Assembly: GCA_963767835.1 (NCBI GenBank)
Contig: CAVYFY010000008.1
Location: 1-64,000, forward strand
Length of the DNA stretch: 64,000 nt
Reading direction: 5' to 3'
Source of the DNA: SIAQ01 sp963767835
GTDB lineage: Bacteria > Planctomycetota > Planctomycetia > Gemmatales > Gemmataceae
Below, piece after piece: positions 51,642 to 64,000 of this stretch (its first letter is position 1; every line of letters begins with the position of its first letter). A program made the position numbers and the translations under genes. Below the pieces are notes generated by a model that worked only from the letters and a program-made list of their open reading frames with translations, was not told where the DNA came from and made no database searches.

Positions 51642-51990
51642 ATTGGGGTAAAATCACTTTTTCCGCCGAGCCGCAGCAAACCAAATCCAGCCAGGGGCGT
51701 TATAGTTTTGAAGGAGACGTGCCGTTTCCACCGAGGCTAATCCCCGCTCAACGGCTGCGCAAATCGCCGAAGTGCTGGATTGAATCGACTTCCTGGAAAA
51801 AACAGCATGCGCATCAAGAAATGTCTCGTCACCGCAGTTCCTTCAAACGGATTGACGATCGCTGTCGGCAAGGACGCGGTCGTGCCGTTTTTTCTGTTTT
51901 CGCCATCTCATTGCCTGATATCGGAAATCGCGCTCGCTCGGTGTTATTGATTATCCTGATTGGGCTTACGTCTGGGAAAGGTCACCGTTC

Positions 51991-54900
51991 ATGTTCTCGT
52001 TCAATCTCAGCCGCTGGTTGAAATCGTGGTTAACGCGCCGGCGTGGCAGACCGATCGTGAACCGGCCGCGCTATCGACTGAGCATGGAAGAACTCGAGAC
52101 ACGGCTGGCGCCGTCCGTCACATGGATTGGCACGGCAAGCTCGAACTGGAGCAATGCCGCCAACTGGCAAGGCGGCATTTTGCCCACCGCCGGCGCCGAC
52201 GTGAACTTTCAGCCGAACACCACCGGCGCAACCATAACGGCCACCGATAATATCAACGTGCCGCTCGATTCGATCACGTTCCTCAACGGCTCGAATGCGG
52301 GCTATGTGTTGACAAGTGCCGCCCCGCTCAGCACGCTCACCCTGGGCAGCACCAGCGCCTCCCCGTTCATCAAGGACCACTCCGGCGCCTCCGACATCAT
52401 CAGCATGAATATCGCCATCAACGGATCGATGAGCGGCACGAACAACCTCGAAGTGGACACGGGATCAACCCTGACGTTTCAAGGCGGGGCGCTCAGCGGC
52501 ACCTCGCAGCTTGACGTCCAGGGGGGCGGCACGCTGATTCTCAACCAGGCCAACACGTTCACGGGCTCCTTCACGATCAACAATGACAGCACCATTGTCG
52601 AGATGATGAACGGCGCCGCCCTGGGTGACGCGGCCAACCCGGTCAGCGTCGGCAACAACTCGGAAATCCAGGTCTCCGGCGGCATTACTGCCCCCTACAA
52701 CATCCAACTCGCCGGCCTCGGCACCCAAAGCAACGCCACCTCCAGCCCGCTCATGAGCACCGCCGGCAATAACGTCTGGACCGGCAGCATCACTTTTCAG
52801 ACCAACGTCAACTCCAGCATCTACTTCTACGTCCCCACCGCCGGCACCACCTTCACCATTGATGGCGTCATCTACGACAGCGGCGCTGTCGGCAATCTCT
52901 ACAAATGGGGGCCCGGTGAACTGGTCCTCGCCAACGCCAACCAGTACCGCGGCGAAACCGATATCGAGAACGGCTTCCTTACCGTCGAGGATCCGCTCGC
53001 GCTCGGACCCAGTCCCACCCAGACCGTCTACACCCACATCGACCCGATTCTCGGCACCGGCACCCTCAATATCGAATATACCGGCACCCAGACGCCGAAC
53101 GATTCCAGTCCGACGACGCTGGCCGACTACATCCTGCAAGATCCCACCCAGCCGCACAATGCCGCCAGCAATCCCTACGTCGGATTCCTGATGGACTACC
53201 AGCTGGTGCTCATCTCCGACGGCTACCTGAACAACGGGTCCTTGTACAACTCCGCGGGCGACAATGCCTGGAGCGGGCCGATTTCCCTGGTCTCATCCAA
53301 CAACGCCACTGTCACCATTAACGTCAACGCGAGCAGCGAACTCGACATCACCGCTGTGATCGCCAATCAAAACGCCGCGAACATTCTCACCAAGAGCGGC
53401 ACTGGCAATCTGATCCTCGAGCCCACGCAAAACGCGAACATCCTTCCCGCCGACGCCTACGCGCTCATCACCTTGAATGACGGCACGACGATCTTGTCCC
53501 AGGACGGCGCCAACGGCAATTCCAGCCAGGGCGTCGCCAACACCTTCGACGATCAGGTCAACATCCTCGCCGGCATCGTTACCCTCGAGGATTCACAAGG
53601 CCTGGGTCTCACCACCAAGATCGCCATGACCACGGTGTCTTCCGGCGCCTCGCTTCACCTGGTCGGCAATGTCGGCCATGAGGATTCCGTCACCGACACC
53701 AGCAACGAACTCTTGCTGGACGCGCCTTTAACCATCAACGGTACCGGCTTCGGCACCGAAGGCGCTCTCGACAGCATCAGCGGCATCAACCGCTATGTCG
53801 AGAATCCGAGCTTCACCACCGCCGGCGGCATCCCCGCCGACATCATCACCATTGGCGCCGCCGACACCTACATCGGCGTCGATCCCGATCCCACCGAAAC
53901 GGCGAGCAACGCCTATTTCACCAACGATTACAGCCTTACCATCAGCGGCGGCCTTATCAACAGCTCCGGCTATTCCAACCTCATTTGGATCGCCAAGGTC
54001 GGCGGCGGCCAGCTCATTCTTCCCAACGCCAATACCAACTTCTATGGCTCGTGGGAAATTCAGCAGGGCTGGATCACCGTGCAGGACCAGGATTCACTCG
54101 GTGGAACGCAAAACGGCATCTTTCCTAACTTCAATCAGGGGGCTGAATTCAACACCTACGTTGACAGCGGCGCCGCTCTCATGCTGTTGCCCTTCAATCC
54201 CAATTCCAACATGTCGCTCGGCAACACCAACTTGATCCTGCAGGGCGAAGGCATTTCCCACGCCTTCCCCCTCATCGACAACATGGGCGCCGTCGAAAAC
54301 CTGTCGGGCGTCAACACCATTGCTGGCAATATCACCCTCGAAGGCCAGGTCGGCATCGGCGTCGAGGAGATCTATCCCGGCACCATCAGCGATTTGACCC
54401 TGAGCGGCGGCCAGATCAGCCAGGCCAACGCCACGCCCCTGTTCAATCGGCCCGGCATCCCCGCCGCCATCACCATCCCCAACACCCTGGCCGCCGCCGG
54501 CGTCTCCCAGTACACGCAGGTCGTGGATACCGGATCCACAAACTTCAGCGGCACGATCAACTACGCCAATTTCATCGGCGATCGCATCCAGGTCTATTAT
54601 GGCCCGATCGGCACGCCGGGAAGCCATCTGCTCGCCGGCAGCGGCGTCGGCGGTCTTGCCGACACCGGCGCCATCACCGGCAGCGGCACTCTGACATTCA
54701 ACGACAACGCCGCCATCGGCGACAGCACCGAAATCGAAATCGTCGTGGACCAAGACAATTCACTCCAAACGCTCGCCGGCGTCACCAACGGCACCAGCAA
54801 CGTCACCGGCCTGGCCAGCACCAGCCAGCTTTATGTCGGCGAACTGGTCGCCGGCGCCAACATTCCCGCCGGCGACACCATCGCCAGCATCAACGCCAAC

Positions 54901-57900
54901 GGCACCGCCATCACTCTCGCCAGCGCTGCTACCACCTCGGCAAGTGAATCACTAACCTTCGGCAATGCCACGTGGAACTACAACGGCAGCGTCACGGTGG
55001 ACACCACCGATCCGGGTTATTTTGTGGGCGGGATCATCAAGGTCGGCTCGCAGCGCCTGGTCCTGGAAGGGGAGGGGATTTCCGAGGGGGGCGTGGACAT
55101 TCGCCAGGGGGTGGTATTCGACAACAACGATAACGGCTTGGGGCAGCCCGAATACAACACGGGCATCCCCGGGCAGATGTTCGGCACCACCGTCGAGGCC
55201 GGCGCCGGCTTGATGCTCGAGCCCACCCTGGCCACACTCAACGGCGGTCTCAGCGTCGGCCCGGCCGTCTGGGCCAATCATCTCACCTTGAACGGCACGG
55301 GCAACAGCACCTTCGGCGTCGCGCCGCTGACGTTGCTTTCCGAGGACAATCTGTGGAGCGGCCCGATCAGCTTGAACACGGCCGTCTCCATCACCTACCA
55401 GGGGACGCTCGCGAACACGACCTTGCCCGCCAATCCGGTCACGGTCAATTTCGCCGGGCTCACCGGCGCCGCCGGCGCCTTCGATCCCACCATTGATGCG
55501 GCCACCACCACCGCCGGCAGCGCGGGCGTGGACGATGTCGAAACGCTCACCTTCGGCGGCACGTTCGGCGCCTCCGCCGCAGGCAATCAGTTCACCATGA
55601 CCGTCTGGGACGGCGTCCATTATTTCACCACCGGCAACATCCTGTGGAACCCGAACCCCCATACGCTGATCGCCAACATTCAGGCCGCCCTGGCCCTCGA
55701 TCCCAACCTGGCCAGCACCGAGCTGCTCTTCTCCGTCGTCAGCCCCACCATCGATATTTCGCCGAACTCGCGCTTGATCGTGCTGGGCAACATCGACGAT
55801 AACAGCGGCCCGGTCGTCGGCGACAACACCGCGAGCGCCCTTTCCGGTGGCAGCGATCTCTACATCGCCGGCGGCGGCGAGCTCGATCTCAGCGGCGCCG
55901 ACACCTATCAAGGAACCACCTACGTCAGTCAGGGCACTCTCACGCTCGGCAACTCCAACGCCCTCGGGGCCACGGGGACTTCCGCCACGCAATCGCTCGC
56001 CCTGACCAACGCCATTGCCGGGCATACGTACTTTAAGCTGTCCTTCGGCGCCGCTTCGACGGGGGACATTCTCTACACCGGGACCGCCGCCGACGCCGTC
56101 GCCATCCAGACTGCGCTGGGGAATCTGGCGGGAATCGGCGCCGCCAACGTCGCCGTCACGCAGGCCAACCCTGGCGTTTTCCTGATCGCCTTCAGCGGCA
56201 CGCCGGCCAGCAGCGGCACGATCCTTAGCCCCTCCATTGACACCGTGGCCTCCGGCGCCAGCGGCGCCGTCACCGGCACCACCATCGTCGCCGGCACCGA
56301 GGGGGGCACCGAAGTCGCCGACAACGCCCAGATCCAGCTCCAAGGGGGCATCACCGTCAACAACGAACCCCTCGTCGTGCAAGGCCAGGGGAGCAATCGC
56401 GAACCGACCGTGCAGACTTTCACCGTCGGCGGCAACAATGCCGGCAACTACAGCGCCACCTTCAACGGCCAAACCTATAGCGGCATCAACTACAGCGACA
56501 GCGCCGCCCAAATCCAGGCCGACCTGCAAGGCCTCTCCAGCGTCGGCGGCGCCGGCGGACAGGTCTCCGTCACCGAAACCAGCATCAGCGGCGGCAACAA
56601 CGACCAGCAACAGCTCGTCATCAACAGCACCGTCACCAATCAAACAACCTTCCAGCTAACGTTCGGCCCCACCGCCTACGATCCGAACATCTACACGACC
56701 GGGAATATCACCTACGATGCCGCCGACTTCAATGTCACCGCGATCAATATCTACACCGCCCTCGACGGCCTCAACGACATCGGCGGCATCAGCCCGGTGA
56801 CCGGCCTCGCCGTCGGCGGCATCACCTCCGTCTCCGGCAGCATCTACAATGGCGGCCAGCAGTTCACCATTACCTTCCTGGGCGGCCTGGGCGATACCCC
56901 TGGCTTGCCGACCATCAATGTGGTCGGCAACACCGCAATCACAACCACCCATTTGCGCTACGGCTCGCTGCCGACCAAGACCTACCAGGTCGTATTCCTG
57001 GGGAGCTTTGCCGGCACGTCCGAACCGGCGCTGACGGCTGCAGCGGTCAGCGGCGGCGCGACGGTCAGCCCCCCAACGATCACGCTCACGGGGGGCACCG
57101 CCAACGCCACCCCCAATCAATGGTTCTCCAATTTCCAGGGGACCGGCAACGCGAACTCGGCCATCAACAACGTTCAGGTCTACAACAGCGACACCACCAC
57201 CCTCGAAAACGCGTCTGGCTCGGTCGTCAGCGTCTGCGTGGACGCTTCCGATCCGGATGTGATCTATATCGCCACCGCCAGCGGCGGCGCCTGGAAGACC
57301 GAGGACGGCGGCTTGACCTGGGTCCCCCTGTTCGACGCCGCCTTCGAGCTGGCCAATCCCGCCGTCATGTTCGGCGGCGTCATCACCCAGGATCCCAACC
57401 ACGTCAACATCCTCTACTACGGCACCGGCCAGGATGCCGACTCGCCCGATTCCTATTACGGCACCGGCGTCTATGAATCCACCAACGACGGCGGCTCGTG
57501 GAACTTGCTGGTCGGCGCCCAATCGAATGCGGCCCCCTGGTTCAGCAACACGCCCTTGGGTCTGGGTAACCCCTTCGCCGGCATGACGATCGGCAGCATC
57601 ATCGCCAATCCGGAACAGACCGGCTCGGTCGTCGTGACGGCCAATTACTCCGCCAGCTACGGCGACGTCGGCGGCCTGGCCAGCGGATTGAACAACGGCA
57701 TCTGGGAATATGACGGCACCAACTGGATTCCCATCCTGGTGCAGGGGAACTTCACGGAAAACGGCACCACCACGCAGGCCACCGAAACCACCGAAACCGG
57801 CACGCTCACCAATGGCAGTCCTACCGTCACCGGCCTCTCCGATACCACCCCGCTCCTCGTCGGCGAAGAAGTCAGCGGGACCGGCATTCCTGTCGGCACC

Positions 57901-60900
57901 ACCATCCTCTCGATCGACAGCATGACTCAAGTCACTTTGACCAACAACGCCACGGTCACCGGGAGCGAGATGCTGACCTTCAGCACCGGGCCGTACACCA
58001 ACATCATCAGCAACATCGTCACGACCAACCTCTACCTCGGCATGTTCGTGTCCTGCGCGGGCTGCGGCCTGCCCGCCGGCACCACCATCACGGACATCGG
58101 CCCCGATGCAGCCACGGGCCTTGCCGCCAACTCCATCGCCCTCAGCAATGACCCGACGCTTCCCCAGCCGCCAGTTTCGGCCACGTATCCGTTTATCTTC
58201 ACGACCAGTCCGCTGGCGGACTGGGCCAATGACAACTTTTCCTCGCTAGTTTACGAGCCAGGGGGCCCGCTTATGGTCGCCATCAGTTCGCTCGACGGCG
58301 GCGGAAGTCCGGATTTCGGCATCTATACCACTCAGATCAATCCGGCCCCTCTCGACTTCTTCGCCGGCACCGGTGGCGGCCCTTGGATCTTTTCGAACAA
58401 TAACGGTTTCAACATGGGGGAGGCCAACCAGTTCGGTTCGTCTGGCACGCCCATTCTTCCGTACGTGAACTCCTACGCGACCTCCGGTACGATCATGCTC
58501 GCCGGCAATGGCGGCTCGTACTACGCCGGCATCTCGGCGGTCGGGACGTTCGACGGTCAGCTGTTCGACGTGCAATCGCTGGGGACCGGCAGCTGGGCCG
58601 GCGTTGCCGACTCGCTCACCTATGGCTCGCCCGATCTGGACAACATCCCCAACTATATGGGCTTTGCGGGTTGGTATGCGAACGCCATTGCTGATTTTGG
58701 CACCGATGTTTTCGTGGGTGGCACCGACGCGAACCTGGGCGGCTTTGTACTGATGAGCAGCGACTACGGCGCCACCTGGAGCATCATTGCCGAGGGCGGC
58801 GCGACCCCCACGATCGATGGCCCGTTCACCGGCGTCCGCTCACTGGAAGCGACCTCGACCACCCTTTACGCCGCGACCGACGGCGGCCTGTGGACCTACG
58901 ATATTGCCAGCGGCACCTGGAGCGACATCACTGGCAACCTCGGCAACGCCCAGTTCGTCAGCGCCTCGGCTGACCCCAGCAACCCCGACATCGCTTTGGC
59001 CAGCGGCCACAGCATCGGCGCCGCTCAATACAACGTTTCGGGTGCCACCGGCACACAAACCTGGAGCCAGGTCACCGGCGCCGCCGGCACCATCGGGGGC
59101 AACACCGCCGTCGGCATCAACGGCTACAGCAGCCTGGGCGGTCAAATCGAATACGATCCAGCCAATCCAGCCGATGCCTGGTTCTACGAGGCCGGCAACC
59201 TGATGCTTTCCACCGACGCCAACAGCCCAAACCCGACTTTTACCTCGATGCTGGCCACCGCCGCCGTGCCCGTCGTCCCCTTCGCCCTCGACCCCAACAA
59301 CTCCCAGCGTGTCGTCGTCGGCGACACGAACTTGCTGGAGGAAACCACCAACCTGGGCGCCTCCTGGAGCAGCCTTTCCTCGGCCGCGAGTTATCCAGCC
59401 ATCAACATCACCTCACTGGCGATTGCCGATTTCCAGGGGCAGTACCAGGCCGATCCAAGCTTCGCGAACCTGCCCGACAATCCGCCCAACACTGTGGATT
59501 CCAGCACGATCTACATCACGAACGGCAGCGGCGTGTATGTGACCAAGAACGGCGGGGTGTCGTGGTCGGGCAACCGCGCGCCCTCCATTGGAAACACCAC
59601 GATCGCGCAACTCGTCGTCGATCCGGCCGATCGCGACACCGTCTTTGCCGTCACCATCGGGACATCGGGCAGCAACGGCACGGGGCACGTATTCGAAAGC
59701 ACCAACGCCGGCCAAACCTGGACCGACATCACCGGCGGCGTCAATGGACTTGCCGATGCTTCCGTCTGGACGCTGGCGATCGATCCGCGCAACAGCAACA
59801 TCTACGTTGGCACCGAGACCGGCGTCTGCGAGCTCGCCGGCGGCCAGCTCACCGGCGCCAATAACTGGGTCCGCTTCGGCGCCGGCCTCCCCTTCGTGCA
59901 GGTGCGCGACATCGAGATCAACACCAACGCCAACACGCTCACCATCGCGACCTATGGCCGCGGCATGTACCAGTATTACCTGGACGACACCCAGGCGGAC
60001 GCCGGCGCCTTCCGGCGCTGAGCGGCGACGACACCTGGACCGGGCCAGTGACGCTCGTGGGCCCCACCACCATTGGCGCCAACGGATCGCAGGCGCTTCA
60101 GGACGGTTTCTCCGGCGCTACCCTCACCATCACCGGCGCCATCCGCGACGCCGTGCCCACGCTCGGCAACACGATCACCAAGATCGGCGGCGGCGATCTG
60201 GCCTTCGCCGGCGCCAACACCTATGCCGGCGTCACCCTGGTCTCGGCCGGCAATCTGATCGTGCAAAACCCCAGCGCCCTGGGCGCCGCCGGCACGCCGG
60301 GATCCCAGATCCTTTTCCTTCAGGATGTGGTGCCCAACATCACGCAGTTCACTCTTTCGTATCACGGCGCGAGCACGTCCACGACGACGATCACTTATAC
60401 CGGCAGCGGGGCGACCGATGCCGCCAGCATCGCTGCGGCGCTGGCCGCCGGCTTTTTGCCCGCGGGAGGCACCGTGGTCAGCGTGACGGCGGACCCGACC
60501 GACACCATGTTCACCATTGTCCTGGGCGGCACGCTCACCAGCTCGATTCAGCCGTTGCTCACCGTCAGCGTCACGGCGGGGACCGGCGCGGGCTTTGGGG
60601 CCGAGGCCGGCAGCACCTGGGTCCGTGCCGGCGCCGCCCTCGAGCTCGAGTCCAGCCTCAACCTCGAGCCGATCACCCTCAATGGCAACGGCATTCAGCC
60701 CCCCAACAACGGCCACTTTACCGGCGCTCTGGTCAACGTCGCCAATAACCATTCCTACACCGGCACGATCACCCTCAACACCAATGCCACCATCGGCGTG
60801 ACCAGCGGCGCCTTGACCATCGACCCTGCCAGCCCCGCCGCCGGCATCATCGACGGCGGCACTGTCAGCACGGCCTACAGCCTCACCAAGGAAGGGGCCG

Positions 60901-63900
60901 GCACGCTCGTCCTCGCCAGTCCGGACACCTACCAGGGCAACACCTACGTCACCACCGGCGTCCTCGAAGTCGAAAACAACAACGCCCTCGGCAGCGGCAC
61001 CATCACCGTTGTCGATGACGGCGCCCAACTCGAATTGCAAGCCCCCACCGGCAGCAGCGGCTTGACCATGCCCGCCAACGACACGCTCTATCTGTCCGGC
61101 ATCGGCGTCGGCACGACCAACGCCAGCGCCGGCGCCTGCGCAACCAGGGGGGCGCCAACACCTGGCTGGGTCTGGTTTACCTGTCCTCGGTGGAAAACTT
61201 CTCCTCGGCCACCAGCCCCGCCGGGGTGGTCGCGATCCATGTCGATCCAGGCGACAGGCTCACGCTCCCCAACACCATTGCCGAAGGGCTGCCCCCGATT
61301 CCCCCCGGCGGCGCCCCAACCACCGTCGGCACGCCGGCCAGCAGCGGCCTGGCGGAGGTCGGCACGGGCACCCTCGTCCTGGCCGGCAATAATACCTTCA
61401 CCGGCGGGACCTACGTCGGTTACACGTTCGGCAACGTCAACGACACCGGCGCCACCGCCGCCGGCCTGCCCGGCGGCGTCATTGACGCCCAGAGCAACAA
61501 CGCCCTCGGCACCGACCAAAATGCCGAAGTCCAGCGCATCGTCACCTACGATCCGCCGGGCGGCGCCGACACCTTCACGTTGACCTTTGACGGCCAAACC
61601 ACCACCACGGCCCGGACCTCGGGCACCAGCGCCGCCGTCATCCAGAGCGACCTGAACGCGCTGTCCTCCCTCAGCCTGGCAATCACCGGAACGACGACGG
61701 CCGGCAGCGCCGTCGTCACCAATCTCCAAAGCGGCGGTCAGCCGTTGAGCAGCATCACGCTGCTCCAGGTCGGCATGCCGGTCACCGGAGCCCACCTCAC
61801 GGGCGGCCCCTACTACATCGCCTCGATCCAGAGCATCTCCCAGATCACGCTCACCACCGGCGTCGGCGTGACGGCGGGCACGAGTGCGGCCATCAGCCTC
61901 GGCGACGTCACCGTCACCAGCGCCACCGTGTACAACGGCTTGAACGAGGTGCAGACGGTCACGCTGAGCAATCCGACGTCGCTACAGAATTCGCCGACCT
62001 CGCTGAGCGCCTCCGCCGGCAGCGCGGCGAGCAATCCCGGCGCCAATCTCAATCCCTCGCTGGTTCTCAGCGGCACGCTCACCACCGGCAGCGCCACCGT
62101 GGCAAGCCTGCCCAACACCAACTCCCTGCAAAACGGCACGCTCACCACGGGCAGCGCCATCGTCACCAATCTCACCAGCACCAGCCCGCTGTTCCTCGGT
62201 GAGCTGGTGACCGGGACCGGCATCCCGGCCAATACCACGATCCTCGCCATCAACGGCGCCACCACGATCACCTTGAGCGCCAGCGCCACGGCCAGCGGCG
62301 TCAAAGCGCTGACGTTCACGCAGACCGGCCTGTACGTCGGCGAGCCGGTGAGCGGGACCGGCATCCCGGCGAACACCACGATTTTGGCGATCAACAGCGC
62401 CGCTTCCACGGTCACCTTGAGCGCCAACGCCACAGCCAGCGGCGTCAAGGCGCTCACCTTCACGCAGACCTACTACTACGAAGTCAGCGCCGTGACGCCG
62501 CTGGGCGAAAGCGTGCCGACCGCGCAGCATGCGGTCACGACCGGCGCCATCGCGCTGATGGCCGGGTCAACCACGAACAACAGCTTTTCGGTCACGCTGA
62601 CGACCGGCTCCGCTTCGTCGCTGGTGGGCATGGTCGTGTCGGGGCCCGGCATTCCTTTGGGAACCACGGTGACGGCGAACGCCGCCGGCAGCACGAGCGT
62701 GACGCTGAGCAACCAGGCCACTGCCACCGCCGCCAGCGTGATCCTCACATTCACGCCGACCAGCGCCAATCTGAACCTGGCGGCGAATCTGTCATGGTCC
62801 GCGGTTGCGGGCGCCACGAGCTACAACATCTATCGGTCCCTGAATTCAGGCGTTTTTGCCCAGGCGAGGATCTACTCGGTCAGCGCCCCGGCGACGACCT
62901 ACACCGATCTCGGCCCGGTGTCGCTGTCCGCCCCGACCAGCGTGACCGCGACCACGATCACGACGGGGGCCGGCGGAAGCCTTAACCCGAACACGCCGTA
63001 TTATTACGTGGTGACCGCGGTCGGGGTCGCCGGCGAGACGCTGGCCAGTTTCGAGGCCACCGCAACCACCGGCACGGGCGCCAGCGACAACCTGACCATC
63101 AATCTGGCCTGGAACCCGGTCCTGGGAGCGACCAGCTACAACGTCTACCGCTCCGTGACCTCGGGCGATTACACCGATTCCCTGTTGGCAAACACTACCG
63201 CCACGGCCTACACGGACGACGGCAGCATTGCGCTGAGCAACGTCACGCCGCCGACGGATGCGTTCGCGATGCCGTCGCTGCTCACCGCCGCTCTCGGCGC
63301 CGGCGGCAGCCTGGAACCCGCGACCTCCTATTACTATGCCGTCAGCGCGATCGGCGCCAATGGCGAGAGCGTCATCAACACGTATCCGAAGGTCACAACC
63401 AGCAGTGCCGCCCTGGGCGAGCTGAAGGTGGCCTTGACCTGGACCTCCGAGGATAGCGCGACCGGATACAACATCTATCGCTCGACCCTGCCGATCAATC
63501 AGTCCGACCTTTCCAACGACCTGATCGCTCATGTCAATGGCGGCACGGCCACGGGCTACACCGACTCCGGCGCTACGCTCAGCCTGCAGGGCACTGCGGC
63601 CGCCGCCAGCGCAACCATCACCGATGTCGCGAGCGCTTACTTGCTGGCGCCCGGCATGTCGGTCTCCGGCGCCACGCTCACGGGCGGGCCCTATTACATC
63701 GTGTCGGTGAACAACACCCTCAACTCGATTACGCTGAATTCCGGAACCGGCGTGACCGCGGGCGCCGTACCGTTGACCTTCAACGCGATCTCCAGCGCCA
63801 CGCCGCCGACGCAGACTCAATTCAGCGTCAGCTTCAATCTCAACCTGCCGGGCAAAACGACGGCTGGCAGCACCAGCATGACGAACGTCACCAACGCAAG

Positions 63901-64000
63901 CACGCTGTTGACCGCCGGCATGACTGTCACCGGGACCAATATTCAGGCGGGTACGACCATCGTCAGCGTTTCCGGCACGACGGTGACCCTCAGCCTTCCC
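51991..64000 (+). CDS. Giant surface adhesin-like protein (autotransporter-type beta repeats, BNR propeller, FN3-like repeats), 3' end off window, two frame breaks
   Basis: At least 4,000 residues, Gly/Thr/Ala/Asn-rich with almost no Cys. N-terminus: a basic leader (WLKSWLTRRRGRPIVNRP) and MEELETRLAPSVTW, the planctomycete LExRLAP motif. Residues ~30-1,700 hold beta-strand repeats of the autotransporter-associated type (for example GGGELDLSGADTYQGTTYVS). About 57,200-59,950 codes for an Asp-box/BNR propeller (AWKTEDGGLTWVP, VYESTNDGGSWNLL, FESTNAGQTWTDI). After that beta repeats return, then VGEPVSGTGIPANTTI modules, then FN3-like repeats (SYNIYRS, YYYAVSAIGANGES). One base is missing near 60005 and near 61137, both in C-runs; the protein reads on after each. 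AAAGG precedes the ATG. Probably secreted or surface-bound; the exit signal and anchor lie outside. Confidence 0.8.
62085..62470 (+). repeat. Near-identical coding repeats of the SGTGIPxNTTI module
   Basis: Two consecutive units, each about 45 codons, translate to (VTGTGIPANTTILAINGATT...SASATASGVKALTFTQT) and (VSGTGIPANTTILAINSAAS...SANATASGVKALTFTQT), here abridged. They share long stretches of identical DNA. Diverged members of the same module lie at about 54,775, 57,800, 62,560 and 63,850. Confidence 0.7.

Noticed and set aside
54952..56643. A 563-codon open frame on the minus strand inside the giant gene, and similar antisense frames at 52465, 54094 and 56656
   Set aside because: They mirror the codon use of the plus-strand repeats (Gly/Asp/Val-rich) and have no family motif. 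They are a by-product of high GC and biased third positions.
1..64000. tRNA, rRNA, integrase, complete IS or prophage genes
   Set aside because: None was recognised on either strand; only short repeats, toxin modules and gene remnants hint at mobility.

Overview
The window is high-GC bacterial DNA that looks planctomycete, most likely Gemmataceae-like. The signs are a BBP7-type outer-membrane barrel at the left edge, a giant surface protein whose N-terminus carries the planctomycete LExRLAP-type motif, signal peptidases with inserted zinc ribbons, Flp pilins, many secreted proteins of unknown function, and several families better known from archaea and eukaryotes (Tsr3-like, HDAC-like, MEMO-like, deoxyhypusine-synthase-like). 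No rRNA, tRNA, CRISPR array, prophage or complete IS was seen.

Layout. 1-10 kb: BBP7 barrel (broken), HAD phosphatase, DHS-like protein, MazF-type toxin/antitoxin, PhoR-like kinase, two Flp pilins, queG with a B3/4 protein, a small membrane protein, a hydrolase remnant and vapBC. 10-20 kb: double alpha/beta hydrolase, parA, purM, secreted and HEAT proteins, pxpB, FHA-GGDEF. 20-31 kb: putative metalloprotease, M20 peptidase, uvrC, MBL hydrolase, Dps, an extreme Met-rich secreted protein and the feoA-feoA-feoB-Cys-rich iron operon. 31-45 kb: metK, broken HNH endonuclease, PIN toxin pair, C92 papain-like protein, C26-like GATase, anmK-like gene, membrane proteins, MFS transporter, TPR protein, GAF-GGDEF, nucleotide-sugar dehydrogenase. 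45-52 kb: two signal peptidase I loci, MEMO-like, HDAC-like, Tsr3-like, and a small Rdx-family selenoprotein gene with an in-frame TGA in a Cys-x-x-Sec motif. 52-64 kb: one giant adhesin-like gene that runs off the right edge.

Two layers overlie the genes. First, several families of palindromic dispersed repeats. One (CCCTCTCCC...GGGAGAGGG) lies inside the coding regions of queG, parA and a signal peptidase gene and is translated there. Another (arm CGCTTGCGG-TTT-GCG) is found six times, always between genes. Second, more than twenty one-base frame changes, often in G/C runs and including the essential gene metK. Most are probably sequencing or assembly errors, so genes described as frameshifted may be intact in the organism.

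Functional links visible in the sequence: iron handling (Dps and feo operon, with the Met-rich protein between them), envelope and export (barrel, signal peptidases, Flp pilins, giant adhesin), c-di-GMP signalling (two GGDEF proteins), and three toxin-antitoxin pairs. All family calls were made by reading motifs, without database searches.
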